51,471 nt of DNA from Deferrisomatales bacterium (GTDB lineage Bacteria > Desulfobacterota > Deferrisomatia > Deferrisomatales > JARGFW01), in NCBI GenBank assembly GCA_029211085.1, contig JARGFW010000009.1, positions 4,830-56,300 on the forward strand, read 5' to 3'. Position 1 is the stretch's first letter; each line of letters starts with the position of its first letter. Positions 16,083 to 24,736 of this stretch are shown here, piece by piece. The notes under the pieces were generated by a model. It was not told the DNA's origin and searched no databases. It saw only the letters and a program-made list of their open reading frames with translations. A program made the translations under genes and the position numbers.

Positions 16083-18402
16083 TTGGAAGGTCGTGGGGAA
16101 GGAGATCCCCAAGGTCGACGCCACCGAGAAGGTCACCGGCCGCACCGTCTACGTCCACGATCTCAAGATCCCGGGCATGCTCCACGGCCGCATCCTGTAC
16201 TCCTCCCGGGTCAGCGCCCGCATCCTCGCCATCGACACGACGGAAGCAGAGGCGTTGCCCGGGGTGCGGAGTGTGATCACCGCCTACAACACCCCCGAGA
16301 TCCGCTTCGGTTTTCTCAAGGACAACGCCGTACTCAAGAAGGACCGGGTGCGCCAGTATCGCGACGAGGTCGCCGCGGTCGCCGCCACCTCCCCGGAGAT
16401 CGCCGCGGCGGCGCTGGCGAAGATCCGCTTGACCTACGAGGATCTGCCGGCTGTGTTCGGCCCGGAGGCGGCCTTGGGTGAGGACTCCCCCCGGGTGCAC
16501 GAGATGGATCCCCGGGGCAAGCCCACCAAGGACAACCGGTTGCGCCTGCCGTGGAAACTGGAGGCCGGAGACGTGGACCAGGCCGAGCGGGAGTCGGCCT
16601 TCATCGCCGAGGGCGAGTACCAGATGGGCTGGGTGACCCACTGCTGCATGGGCACCTCCGGCTGCATCGCGTCCTTCGATACCCACGGTGACCTGACCGT
16701 GTACAGCAATTCCCAGATCCCCAGCCTGGCGAAGACCGATTACCAGGAAGCCCTCAAGGCCATGGGACTGACCGGGCGGGTGCGGGTGGTGAACGCGGCG
16801 ATCGGCGGCGGGTTCGGCTCCAAGCTCGACACCTATGCCCATGAGTACATCGCCATCCTGCTCGCCCAGCGCACCGGCCGGCCGGTGAAGATACTGTTCG
16901 ACCGGGAGCAGGAGTTCGAGGCCACCAGCCCCCGGCAGCCCATGAAGGTTCGCGTGCGTCAGGGGTGTGATGCCCAGGGGCGGCTGACCTTCCGGGACAT
17001 GTCCCTGATGCTGGACAACGGTGCGTACACCTCTTGGGGTGCCACCACCCCCACGGTGGCCATGATGCCCGCGTCCAGCCTGTATCGGGTCCCCAACATC
17101 CGCTACAAGGCGGTCTGCGTCTACACCAACAACACCTACGCCCAGGCCATGCGCGGCTACGGTACTCCCCAGGTGACCTTTGCCATCGAAGCCAATCTGG
17201 ACGAACTGGCGGAGAAGGCAGGGCTCGACGCCCTGGAGGTGCGTCGGCGCAACGCCAACGAGCCGGGGGAGACCTCTCCCCAGGGCTTCCATTTCCGGAC
17301 CTGCGGCCATCGCCAGTGCCTGGACACGGTGGCGGAACGGCTGCAGTGGGACGCCAAACGCAACCGCTCCCCGGCGACCGGGGCCAAGGTGCGCGGGGTG
17401 GGTATGGCGAGTCTGCTCCACGTGGGCGGGGGCGCGAAGATCTACAAGTCCGACGGCTGCGGCACCATCATCAAGATGGACGACCAGGGGCGGGTCGATG
17501 TCTACAGCGGCTCCATGGAGATCGGTCAGGGGCTCGACACGGTGCTGCGCCAGATCGTCGCCGAGACCCTGGGCATCGGTACCCACATGGTGAACATCGT
17601 GGTGGGCGATACGGATGTGTGCCCCTGGGACGTGGGGGTGCACGCCTCGCGCTCCACCTTCGTGGCGGGAAACTCCGCCCTGGGAGCCGCCAGGTCGATT
17701 CGCGACCAGATCCTGGCTTTTGCGGAGGAACTGCTGGAGGCGCCCCGGGAGATCCTCGCCATCGAGGACCAGACGGTGGTGTGCCGGGAGGACGCCGCCA
17801 AGAACATCCCGCTCGACAAGTTGCTGCGCAAGGCCCACTTCGCGGCGTCCGGCAACACCATGTTCATGGCCACCCACTTCTTCGAGCCTGCCACCCAGTT
17901 GCTGTCCGGGGACTTCAAGGGCGATTTCTCCGCCTCCTATGCCTGGGGGTGCCATGGGGTGGAAGTGGAGGTCGACACCGGGACGGGGCAGGTGGAGATC
18001 GTCAACTACGTGGCGGCCCACGACGTGGGGCGGGCGATCAACCCCATGCTCCTGAAAGGTCAGATCTACGGCGCGGTGCTCATGGGGGTCGGCTACGCGC
18101 TGACCGAGGAGATGATCTACCGGGAGGGGCGGTTGCTCAACCCGAACTTCCGGGACTACAAGATCCTGACCACCATGGACGCGATACCGGTGGACGTGGT
18201 CCTGGTGGAAACCAACGACCCCGCGGGACCGTTCGGCGCCAAGGGGATCGGCGAGCCGGGGCTGGTGCCCACCGCCCCCGCCATCGCCAACGCGATCTAC
18301 GACGCGGTGGGCATCCGCATCCACGAACTGCCCATGAAACCCGAGGTGGTGCTGGCGGCCCTGTTCGCCAAGCAGGGAAAGAAGGTGGAGGGGTTGAACT
18401 GA
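16075..18402 (+). CDS. Molybdopterin-binding large subunit of a molybdenum hydroxylase
   Basis: A 775-residue catalytic subunit of the xanthine dehydrogenase / aldehyde oxidase / CoxL family. It contains GGGFGSK (residues 244-250), the loop near the Mo centre AMRGYGTPQ (around 358-366), [10 protein letters not shown], and [12 protein letters not shown] with the catalytic Glu at residue 727. The AYRCSFR loop of true CO dehydrogenase is absent, so CO oxidation is rejected. The enzyme hydroxylates a carbon next to a ring nitrogen or an aldehyde, or in reductive members dehydroxylates hydroxybenzoyl-CoA. YqeB, MocA and YqeC genes follow, so it probably carries the labile selenium of selenium-dependent molybdenum hydroxylases. 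The substrate is unresolved; nicotinate- or purine-like heterocycles are typical. Confidence 0.9.
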   Translation: MGDWKVVGKEIPKVDATEKVTGRTVYVHDLKIPGMLHGRILYSSRVSARILAIDTTEAEALPGVRSVITAYNTPEIRFGFLKDNAVLKKDRVRQYRDEVAAVAATSPEIAAAALAKIRLTYEDLPAVFGPEAALGEDSPRVHEMDPRGKPTKDNRLRLPWKLEAGDVDQAERESAFIAEGEYQMGWVTHCCMGTSGCIASFDTHGDLTVYSNSQIPSLAKTDYQEALKAMGLTGRVRVVNAAIGGGFGSKLDTYAHEYIAILLAQRTGRPVKILFDREQEFEATSPRQPMKVRVRQGCDAQGRLTFRDMSLMLDNGAYTSWGATTPTVAMMPASSLYRVPNIRYKAVCVYTNNTYAQAMRGYGTPQVTFAIEANLDELAEKAGLDALEVRRRNANEPGETSPQGFHFRTCGHRQCLDTVAERLQWDAKRNRSPATGAKVRGVGMASLLHVGGGAKIYKSDGCGTIIKMDDQGRVDVYSGSMEIGQGLDTVLRQIVAETLGIGTHMVNIVVGDTDVCPWDVGVHASRSTFVAGNSALGAARSIRDQILAFAEELLEAPREILAIEDQTVVCREDAAKNIPLDKLLRKAHFAASGNTMFMATHFFEPATQLLSGDFKGDFSASYAWGCHGVEVEVDTGTGQVEIVNYVAAHDVGRAINPMLLKGQIYGAVLMGVGYALTEEMIYREGRLLNPNFRDYKILTTMDAIPVDVVLVETNDPAGPFGAKGIGEPGLVPTAPAIANAIYDAVGIRIHELPMKPEVVLAALFAKQGKKVEGLN

Positions 18403-18849
18403 CGGGTGCCCAGACCTCGTGGGCCCGGAGGGAAAAACCCGATCGCGGGTGAGGCGCCGGGCTCCGCTGAGGGTGTTGACTCGCTGACCGTTCGCACGTG
18501 ATACGCGGGGCTCTGCAGCGGGCGGGCTGGCCCGGAGCACGGGCCGGAATGTCTGCCGGTTGGTATCCGGTGGGTGACCCGGGGACAAGGGGACGCCCGA
18601 CAGTGGGGAAACCCCGGGCGCCTGTACTCGTCACCACATGGACCCGGCCCACGCTCCGGCCCAGGCCGCCCCCCGCTCTGGTGTTGAATCGCTCACCGCT
18701 CACCGCTTACCCGACACCTGACACCCGACACCCGACACCCGACACCCGACCGCGCTGACTGTTGACTCGCTGTCCGCTGCGTGTTGAAGTGGCTCCAGAC
18801 GGGGTCAGCCGGTTGCGGCCGGCAGTGGGGGAAAGGGAGCCTGAACAGC
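18403..18849 (+). other. 447-base non-coding gap between hydroxylase and yqeB
   Basis: No gene is supported. The left part holds a GGCCCG/CGGGCC stem (18529-18545) within a very GC-rich stretch. The right part is dominated by period-7 repeats described separately. GGGAG at 18835-18839 serves as ribosome-binding site for the next gene. A promoter for yqeB may lie here, but no clear -35/-10 pair is visible. Confidence 0.5.
18474..18787 (+). repeat. Heptamer arrays and three dispersed TGTTGAMTCGCTSWCCG copies
   Basis: Copies of TGTTGACTCGCTGACCG (18474-18490), TGTTGAATCGCTCACCG (18682-18698) and TGTTGACTCGCTGTCCG (18760-18776) bracket the segment. Between the last two, 18690-18745 reads as eight uninterrupted heptamers: three CGCTYAC, then five CYGACAC. 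Period-7 sequence continues to about 18787. The outer copies differ at one position in 17. Confidence 0.7.
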
Positions 18850-19662
18850 GTGCGGATGCACTCGAGCCTTACGGATCTGAAAGTCCTCATCCGGGGCGGC
18901 GGAGAGATGGCATCGGGGATCGCCCACCGGTTGTTCCGCAGTCACCTGCGGGTGGCGATCACCGAGGTAGCCGCGCCCCTGGCGGTGCGGCGGGCCGTGA
19001 GCTTTTGTGAAGCGGTATGGGACGGCGTGTGCACGGTGGAGGGACTGACCGGCCGCCGGGTTCAGACCGCCGCGGAGTTCGACCCGGTCATCGACCGGGG
19101 GGAGATTCCGGTTCTCGTCGACCCCGAGCTGGGGTGCCTGGATTCCTGGCGCCCCCATGTGTTGATAGACGCCACCGTCGCCAAACGCAACCTGGGGACC
19201 CATCGGGACATGGCGGAGCTGGTCATCGGCTTCGGCCCGGGGTTTACGGCCGGTGCCGACGTGGACCTGGTGGTGGAGACCAATCGCGGGCACGACCTCG
19301 GGCGGCTCATCTTCACAGGGGCTGCCGAGCCCAACACCGGTGTTCCGGGAACGACCGCGGGGTACACCCTGGAGCGGGTGCTGCGGGCGCCGGCCGCGGG
19401 TGTATTCGAGGCCGCGGCCGAGATCGGGGACCCGGTGGAACCGGGCCAGGTGGTCGCGCGGGTGGGGGGCGACCCGGTCACCGTCCAGATCCCGGGAGTA
19501 CTCCGGGGGCTTCTGCGCAGCGGGGTTCCCGTGAAACCGGGCCTGAAGGCCGGTGATGTGGACCCCCGGGGGGAGCGCCGGACCTGTTTCACCATCTCCG
19601 AGAAGGCCCGGGCACTGGGGGGCAGCGCCCTGGAGGCCATCCTCATGCGCTGCAACTCCTGA
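18850..19662 (+). CDS. yqeB: YqeB, selenium-dependent molybdenum hydroxylase maturation protein (EF2563 family)
   Basis: A 270-residue protein with the family features LIRGGGEMASGIAHRL near the N-terminus (a Rossmann-like start), VTEVAAPLAVRR-type sequence in the first 50 residues, FCEAVWDG, and GFGPGFTAGADVDLVVETNRGH in the centre. EF2563/YqeB proteins occur with molybdenum hydroxylases that carry labile selenium and are thought to help insert it. The start is uncertain: GTG at 18850 has AAAGGGAG ten bases before it; ATG at 18856 is a close alternative. The gene follows the hydroxylase large subunit and precedes the molybdate transporter by 14 bases, so all are likely one unit. Confidence 0.85.
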   Translation: MRMHSSLTDLKVLIRGGGEMASGIAHRLFRSHLRVAITEVAAPLAVRRAVSFCEAVWDGVCTVEGLTGRRVQTAAEFDPVIDRGEIPVLVDPELGCLDSWRPHVLIDATVAKRNLGTHRDMAELVIGFGPGFTAGADVDLVVETNRGHDLGRLIFTGAAEPNTGVPGTTAGYTLERVLRAPAAGVFEAAAEIGDPVEPGQVVARVGGDPVTVQIPGVLRGLLRSGVPVKPGLKAGDVDPRGERRTCFTISEKARALGGSALEAILMRCNS

Positions 19663-19676
19663 GGGCGGCGGAGCCC

Positions 19677-20570
19677 GTGGCAGCGCAATACAGCGGGCGC
19701 CTCGCGGGCGTCGCCCTTTTCGTCGCGGCGCTCCTGGTCGCGGCGTGCACCCCCGGGCCCGAACCCCAGGCAGGGAAGTGGGCCGGGCGGCAGGTGCGGG
19801 TCTTCGCCGGCTCGGCCATCCAGCCGGCCCTGGTGGAAGCGGCGCACCTCTTCCAGGAGCAGACCGGGGCCGAGGTGCTGCTCCACTTCGGGGGCTCCGG
19901 GGCCATGCTCTCCCAGATCGCCCTCACGGGCCTCGGCGATATCTACCTGCCGGGCTCCTCCGACTTCATGGTGCGGGCCCGGGAGCAGGGCACGGTGGAG
20001 CCCGACACCGAGGTGCGGCTCGCCTACCTCCTGCCGGCGCTGCTGGTGGCGAAGGGCAACCCCAAGCAGGTGCGCGGCCTCGCCGACCTGGCGCGGCCCG
20101 ACCTGCGGGTGGGGCTGGCCCGGCCCGACACCGTGTGCGTCGGCCTGTACGGCGTCGAGGCCCTGGAGGGGCGCGGGCTGGGGGCGGCGGTGCGCCCCCG
20201 CATCTCCGGCTACGCCGAGTCCTGCGCCAAGACGGCGCAGATGATCGCCCTGGGTGCCGTGGACGCGGTGCTCGGCTGGGAGGTGTTCACGGCGTGGAAC
20301 CCGGACGCGGTGGAACGGGTGGAGCTGGCGCCGGGGGAGGTCCCGCGCATCGGCTACATCCCCGCAGCCCGGGTCACCACCAGCCCTGACCCCGAGCTGG
20401 CCGCCGCGTTCCTGGCGTTCCTGGAAAGCCCCGAGGCGCAGGCGATCTACCGGTCCCACGGCTACCTGACGAGCCTCGCCGAGGCGCGCCGGCGGGCCGG
20501 TGCGGACACCCCCGTGGGGGGCACCTGGGAGCTGCCGCCCGCCTGGATCCCGGGGGCGGAGTTCCGATGA
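19677..20570 (+). CDS. Molybdate/tungstate-type ABC transporter substrate-binding lipoprotein (ModA-like)
   Basis: A 297-residue periplasmic binding protein anchored as a lipoprotein: a hydrophobic signal ends in the lipobox LLVAAC (Cys 24). The mature part shows ModA-like VRVFAGSAIQPALVEAA, an SGAMLSQI oxyanion-binding loop, GDIYLPGSSDFM and VDAVLGWE. It starts at GTG 19677, 14 bases after yqeB. It binds an oxyanion such as molybdate or tungstate and feeds the permease encoded next. Molybdate suits the neighbouring molybdoenzyme, but tungstate and molybdate cannot be told apart here. Confidence 0.82.
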   Translation: MAAQYSGRLAGVALFVAALLVAACTPGPEPQAGKWAGRQVRVFAGSAIQPALVEAAHLFQEQTGAEVLLHFGGSGAMLSQIALTGLGDIYLPGSSDFMVRAREQGTVEPDTEVRLAYLLPALLVAKGNPKQVRGLADLARPDLRVGLARPDTVCVGLYGVEALEGRGLGAAVRPRISGYAESCAKTAQMIALGAVDAVLGWEVFTAWNPDAVERVELAPGEVPRIGYIPAARVTTSPDPELAAAFLAFLESPEAQAIYRSHGYLTSLAEARRRAGADTPVGGTWELPPAWIPGAEFR

Positions 20571-21346
20571 GGGGGCGCGGCCTCGGCCTGCTGATCGGGG
20601 CCTGCCTGCTGTTCGCGGTGGGGCCGGTGGTGGCGATGGTGGTGGCCCAGGCGGGCTACGCCGGCGCGGTGGCGCCCCTGCGGGTGCTGGGAGACCCCCT
20701 CATCCTGCGGGCCATCGGCCTGTCCCTGGCCACTGCCACGGCGGCGGCCGCCGCGGCGCTGGTGGTGGCGGTGCCCGCCGCCTACGGCCTGGCCCGACAC
20801 CCGTTCCCCGGCCGCGGGGTGATCGACCTGCTGTGCGACCTGCCGGTGGTACTCTCCCCGGTGGCCCTGGGCGTGTCGCTCCTGCTGCTGTTCCGCTCGG
20901 TGCCGGGGCGCTGGGTGGAGGAGCACCTGGTGCGCTTCGTGTTCGAGATACCGGGTATCTGGCTGGCCCAGTTCGTGGTGGCGACCGCCCTGTCCATCCG
21001 CGTGCTGCGCGCGGCGTTCCAACAGCTGGACGTGCGCTACGAGCAGGTGGCGCGCTTTCTCGGCTGCACCCCGTGGGGGGCGTTCCGGCATGTGGCCCTG
21101 CCCCTGGTGGGCCGGTCCCTGGTGGCCGCGTTCATCCTCGGCTGGGCGCGCGCCGTGGGGGAGTTCGGCGCCACCGTCACCCTCGCCGGTGCCGTGGCGG
21201 GGCGGACGGAGACGATCCCCGTCGCCATCTACCTGCGCCTGTCCCAGGCGGACACCGTGGGCGCCACCGCCCTCATCCTGCTCCTCTCCGGCATCGGCCT
21301 CGGGGCCCTGGCGCTGGTGCGGCGGCTGGGGAGGGGCCTCGGGTGA
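20567..21346 (+). CDS. Molybdate-type ABC transporter permease (ModB-like)
   Basis: A 259-residue permease with six hydrophobic segments. The cytoplasmic EAA-like loop QVARFLGCTPWGAFRHVALPLVG and the ModB-style WARAVGEFGATVTLAG motif are clear. It overlaps the binding-protein gene by ATGA and its stop overlaps the ATPase gene's GTG start by four bases, so all three are translationally coupled. It moves the oxyanion across the inner membrane. Confidence 0.87.
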   Translation: MRGRGLGLLIGACLLFAVGPVVAMVVAQAGYAGAVAPLRVLGDPLILRAIGLSLATATAAAAAALVVAVPAAYGLARHPFPGRGVIDLLCDLPVVLSPVALGVSLLLLFRSVPGRWVEEHLVRFVFEIPGIWLAQFVVATALSIRVLRAAFQQLDVRYEQVARFLGCTPWGAFRHVALPLVGRSLVAAFILGWARAVGEFGATVTLAGAVAGRTETIPVAIYLRLSQADTVGATALILLLSGIGLGALALVRRLGRGLG

Positions 21347-22428
21347 TCCGGGTGGAGGGCCTGTGCGCCGGGTTCGGGAAGTTCCGCCTCCGGGAGGTCG
21401 AGCTGGCGGTGGATCCGGGACAGAGCTTCCTCCTCCTGGGGCCATCCGGCTCCGGGAAGACCCTGCTGCTGGAGGCGATCCTCGGCATCCGGCCCCTGGA
21501 GGCGGGCCGGGTGCTCCTCGATGGCGTGGACGCCACCCGCCTGCCCCCCGAAGCCCGCAAGGTCGCCTACGTTCCCCAGGATCTCGCCCTGTTCCCGCAC
21601 CTGGACGTGCGGGGGAACCTCCTGTTCGGCCTCCGCAGGCGCGGTGTGGAGCCCCGGGAGGCGGCGGCGCGCCTGGCCCGCTGGGCCGAGCTCCTCGACC
21701 TGGGGGCGGTCTTGGACCGCCCCGCCGTCGCCACCCTGTCCGGCGGCGAACGGCAGCGGGTCGCCCTGGCCCGGGCGCTGGTCACCGAGCCCCGGGTGCT
21801 GTTCATGGACGAGCCGTTTTCCGCCCTGGACGGCAGCCTGCGTCGGCGGCTCCAGACCGAGGTCCGCTCGCTCCAACGGCGGCTCGGCCTGACCCTGGTT
21901 CAGGTGACCCACGAGGCGGAGGAGGCGTTTCTCATGGCCGACCGGATGGCCATCCTCATGGACGGCCGCGTGGAACAGTGCGGCACGCCGGCGGCCCTGT
22001 ACAATCGCCCCGCCAACCTGAAGGTGGCGCGGTTCCTGATGCTCCAGAACCTCTACCCGGGCCGGGTGCTGGGGCTGCGTGCCGACGGCCTGGCGGAAGT
22101 GGCGGTGGCAGGCGGGCGCTTCGTGCTGGAACCCGACCCCCGCTACGGGGAGGGCGCCCCGGTGGTGGTGGGCATCCGGCCCGAAGAAGTCATGCTGATC
22201 CGTCCCGACCGCCCGGTGGAGCCGGAACGGGTGAAGAACCTCTTCTGCGGCACCGTGGAAGAGTGGAGCGACCTCGGACACTACCGCCTGGTGCGTCTCC
22301 GGGTGGGACCGCTGGTCCTGGACAGCTGGCTCAACATCCGCGCGGCGCGGGAGTTCCCCATGGAGCCCGGGGGCCGGATGTGGTTTCACTTGCGGCCGGG
22401 GAGCTTCTGCCTGCTGCCGCCCCAGTAG
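21343..22428 (+). CDS. Molybdate-type ABC transporter ATP-binding protein (ModC-like)
   Basis: A 361-residue ABC ATPase. It has Walker A GPSGSGKT (about residue 34), the signature LSGGERQRVALARAL, Walker B VLFMDEPFSALD and the switch His in VTHEAEE. The last 120 residues look like a TOBE/MOP-type regulatory domain (VVVGIRPEEVMLI). The start is GTG at 21343, overlapping the permease stop. It powers the ModAB-type importer; the C-terminal domain usually senses the transported oxyanion. Confidence 0.88.
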   Translation: MIRVEGLCAGFGKFRLREVELAVDPGQSFLLLGPSGSGKTLLLEAILGIRPLEAGRVLLDGVDATRLPPEARKVAYVPQDLALFPHLDVRGNLLFGLRRRGVEPREAAARLARWAELLDLGAVLDRPAVATLSGGERQRVALARALVTEPRVLFMDEPFSALDGSLRRRLQTEVRSLQRRLGLTLVQVTHEAEEAFLMADRMAILMDGRVEQCGTPAALYNRPANLKVARFLMLQNLYPGRVLGLRADGLAEVAVAGGRFVLEPDPRYGEGAPVVVGIRPEEVMLIRPDRPVEPERVKNLFCGTVEEWSDLGHYRLVRLRVGPLVLDSWLNIRAAREFPMEPGGRMWFHLRPGSFCLLPPQ

Positions 22429-22495
22429 GACCCGTTCTGCCGGCGCAGGTCTCGCGGCGGTGCTGCCCAACGGACCTGGAACAGAGGTGCACGGC

Positions 22496-24052
22496 ATGAT
22501 CAAATCCATGAACGTCGCGTGGTGGGTCCAGAAGTGGGCAGCTCTCCAGCCGGAGAAGGCCGCACTGCGCTTCGAAGGCCGGACCGTGACCTATGGGGAG
22601 CTCCACGCCCGCGCAAACGCCGCCTCCTGCTGGCTCCAGAGCGTGGGGATCGGGAAGGGGGACCGGGTCGCAGTCGTGCTGGAGAACGGTCTGGAGTTTG
22701 TGGAGGTGTATCTGGCCTGCGCCCGGGTGGGTGCCGTGTTCGTGCCGTTGAACTTCCGTCTGGCGGCGGCGGAGCTCGACTACATCCTGGGCCATGCCAG
22801 CCCCCGGGTGCTGGTCGCCGGCCGGGAGTTCGCCGCTGTGGTTCCCGCCCCGGCAGCGACCCGGGGTGAGTCTGCACCGCTGACGGCGTGGGTCGGGGGC
22901 GGCGACGCTCCGCAGCCGCCGGGTGCCCTGGATTATGCCGCCGGAGTGGCTGGGTTTGCCGGAAGATCGCCGTTTCGGACCCCTTCCCTCGGGGCGAGCC
23001 ACCCGGAGGAAGCCCACGTCATCATGTACACCTCCGGCACCACCGGCCATCCGAAGGGCGCCGTGCTCAGCCATCACAAGACCTTCTTCAACTGCCTGAA
23101 CGCCGATATCTTCCTGAACCTCTCCCACGACGACGTGTTGCTGGTGGTGCTGCCCCTGTTCCACTCCGGGGGCCTGTTCATCCTGGCCACGCCCGCCCTC
23201 TACAAGGGTGCCACCCTCGTGCTGCAGTGCCGTTTCGATCCCGTCGGCGCCTACGCGGATATCGCGCGGTACCGGGTGACGAAGTTCCTGGCCGTGCCCA
23301 CCGTGTACCGCGCCCTGTTCCGGGTCGCTCCCGAAGAAAGGGGAGACACCTCCTGCCTGGAGGTGTGCGCCATCGGGGGCGAGAAGGTGACTCCGGAGAT
23401 GATCGAAGAGTGCCACCGGAACGGCTTCACCGTGCGCCAGATCATGGGACAGACCGAAACCTCCATCCTCCTTTGGGCCTCGGAGGAGGAGGCCCTGCGG
23501 CGCAGGGGAACCGTTGGGCGACCCGTGTTCCACGCGGAAGTGCGGTTGCTCGGGGAAGACGGGCGTGAGGTGCGGCTCGGGGAGGTGGGGGAGATCGTGG
23601 TCAGCGGGCCCACGCTGATGAAGGAGTACTGGCGCGATCCGGTGGAGACCGAGGCGGCCCTGCGAGGGGGGTGGCTGCATACCGGGGATCTGGCCCGCAT
23701 GGACGAGGACGGCTACTTCTTCCTGGTCGATCGGGCCCGGGACATGTACATCAGCGGGGGGGAGAACGTCTACCCGGCGGAACTCGAGCTCGTCCTGAAA
23801 TCCATGCCCGGCGTGGCGGATGCAGCGGTGGTGGGCGTGCCTGACGCCGAGTGGGGGGAGGTCGGCCGGGCGTTCGTCGTCTGTGGGGAGAGGGAAGGGC
23901 TCACCCGGGAAGATGTGTTGGCGTACTGCGAAAGCCGGCTGGCGAGGTACAAGGTACCCAAGAGCGTCATCTTTCGACGAGATCTGCCCCGCACGGCGAT
24001 GGGAAAGGTGCGGAAGTTCCTGCTGATGGATCCGGATGCCGGTCGGGGGTGA
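22496..24052 (+). CDS. Acyl-CoA synthetase (AMP-forming acid-CoA ligase)
   Basis: A 518-residue ANL-superfamily ligase. It has the AMP-binding loop YTSGTTGHPKGA, the GQTE motif, the adenine/ribose segment GWLHTGDLARMDEDGYFFLVDR, the hinge RDMYISGGENVYP and the catalytic Lys in PRTAMGKVRK near the C-terminus. Such enzymes make acyl- or aroyl-CoA with ATP. ATG at 22496 has AGAGGTG seven bases before it. It sits between the molybdate transporter and MocA, so substrate activation and cofactor maturation share a transcript. It may activate the imported acid or a later ring-opened acid; benzoate-type and fatty-acid-type ligases cannot be distinguished by eye. Confidence 0.88.
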   Translation: MIKSMNVAWWVQKWAALQPEKAALRFEGRTVTYGELHARANAASCWLQSVGIGKGDRVAVVLENGLEFVEVYLACARVGAVFVPLNFRLAAAELDYILGHASPRVLVAGREFAAVVPAPAATRGESAPLTAWVGGGDAPQPPGALDYAAGVAGFAGRSPFRTPSLGASHPEEAHVIMYTSGTTGHPKGAVLSHHKTFFNCLNADIFLNLSHDDVLLVVLPLFHSGGLFILATPALYKGATLVLQCRFDPVGAYADIARYRVTKFLAVPTVYRALFRVAPEERGDTSCLEVCAIGGEKVTPEMIEECHRNGFTVRQIMGQTETSILLWASEEEALRRRGTVGRPVFHAEVRLLGEDGREVRLGEVGEIVVSGPTLMKEYWRDPVETEAALRGGWLHTGDLARMDEDGYFFLVDRARDMYISGGENVYPAELELVLKSMPGVADAAVVGVPDAEWGEVGRAFVVCGEREGLTREDVLAYCESRLARYKVPKSVIFRRDLPRTAMGKVRKFLLMDPDAGRG

Positions 24053-24076
24053 CGGGTGGTCGGGGAGGAGGGTGGC

Positions 24077-24736
24077 GTGACAGCGGGCGTGCTTCTGGCA
24101 GCGGGCGCCTCCCGGCGCATGGGGACCGGATCGAAGTTGCTGGCACTGGTGGGCGGCGCGCCCGTGGTGCGGCACGGGGCCGAGAACCTCCTGGCCGCGG
24201 GGCTCGCCCCCCTGGTGGTGGTGCTGGGCGCGGCCGAGGAGGGGGTGCGGGAGGCCCTGTCCGGGTTGGAGGTCCGGTGCGTCCGCAACCCGGATCACGG
24301 ACGCGGGATGGCCTCGTCCATCGTGGCCGGGGTGGGCAGCCTGGGGCCCGAAGTCGATACCCTGGTGCTGGGGCTGGGGGACATGCCGGGGGTGCGACCG
24401 GCAACGGTGCTGCACCTGCTGCGCGCGTTTCGGGACAGCCGGTGCAACATCGCGGTTCCGGTCTACCACGGCGTGCGGGGTCACCCGGTGGTGTTCGGAC
24501 TGGGTGCGCACCGGGCGGGGTTGTTGCGGCTCCGGGGCGACGCCGGGGCCCGGTCGATGCTGGCTGCGCACGCGGCGGACGTCTTGAGTGTCCCGGTCAC
24601 CGACCCCGGCGTCCGCATCGACGTGGACACCCCCGCGGATCTGGCCGCTCTGCAGGCTTCCGGAGTCCCGACGGAGCGGCACGCGGACCGGCGCGTCGGT
24701 CCCAAGGCGACGGACCGAAAGGGAGAAAACGGGTGA
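24077..24736 (+). CDS. mocA: MocA-type molybdopterin cytidylyltransferase family protein
   Basis: A 219-residue nucleotidyltransferase of the MobA/MocA superfamily. The NTP-binding signature LLAAGASRRMGTGSKLL is at the N-terminus; RNPDHGRGMASSIVAG and GLGDMPGV (metal/nucleotide site) follow, then RGHPVVFG. MocA attaches CMP to molybdopterin to make the MCD form used by xanthine dehydrogenase-family enzymes, which fits the hydroxylase upstream. The start is GTG at 24077, five bases after GGGGAGGAGGG; GTG at 24056 is possible. It overlaps yqeC by four bases. Confidence 0.87.
   Translation: MTAGVLLAAGASRRMGTGSKLLALVGGAPVVRHGAENLLAAGLAPLVVVLGAAEEGVREALSGLEVRCVRNPDHGRGMASSIVAGVGSLGPEVDTLVLGLGDMPGVRPATVLHLLRAFRDSRCNIAVPVYHGVRGHPVVFGLGAHRAGLLRLRGDAGARSMLAAHAADVLSVPVTDPGVRIDVDTPADLAALQASGVPTERHADRRVGPKATDRKGENG

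Noticed and set aside
16075-18402. Aerobic CO dehydrogenase
   Set aside because: The CoxL active-site loop AYRCSFR is replaced by AMRGYGTPQ.
18540-18640. Cobalamin riboswitch in the gap before yqeB
   Set aside because: The conserved B12 box is missing in both orientations, and only loose GC-rich stems are present.
18690-18752. CRISPR array
   Set aside because: Units are seven bases with no spacers and no cas genes nearby.
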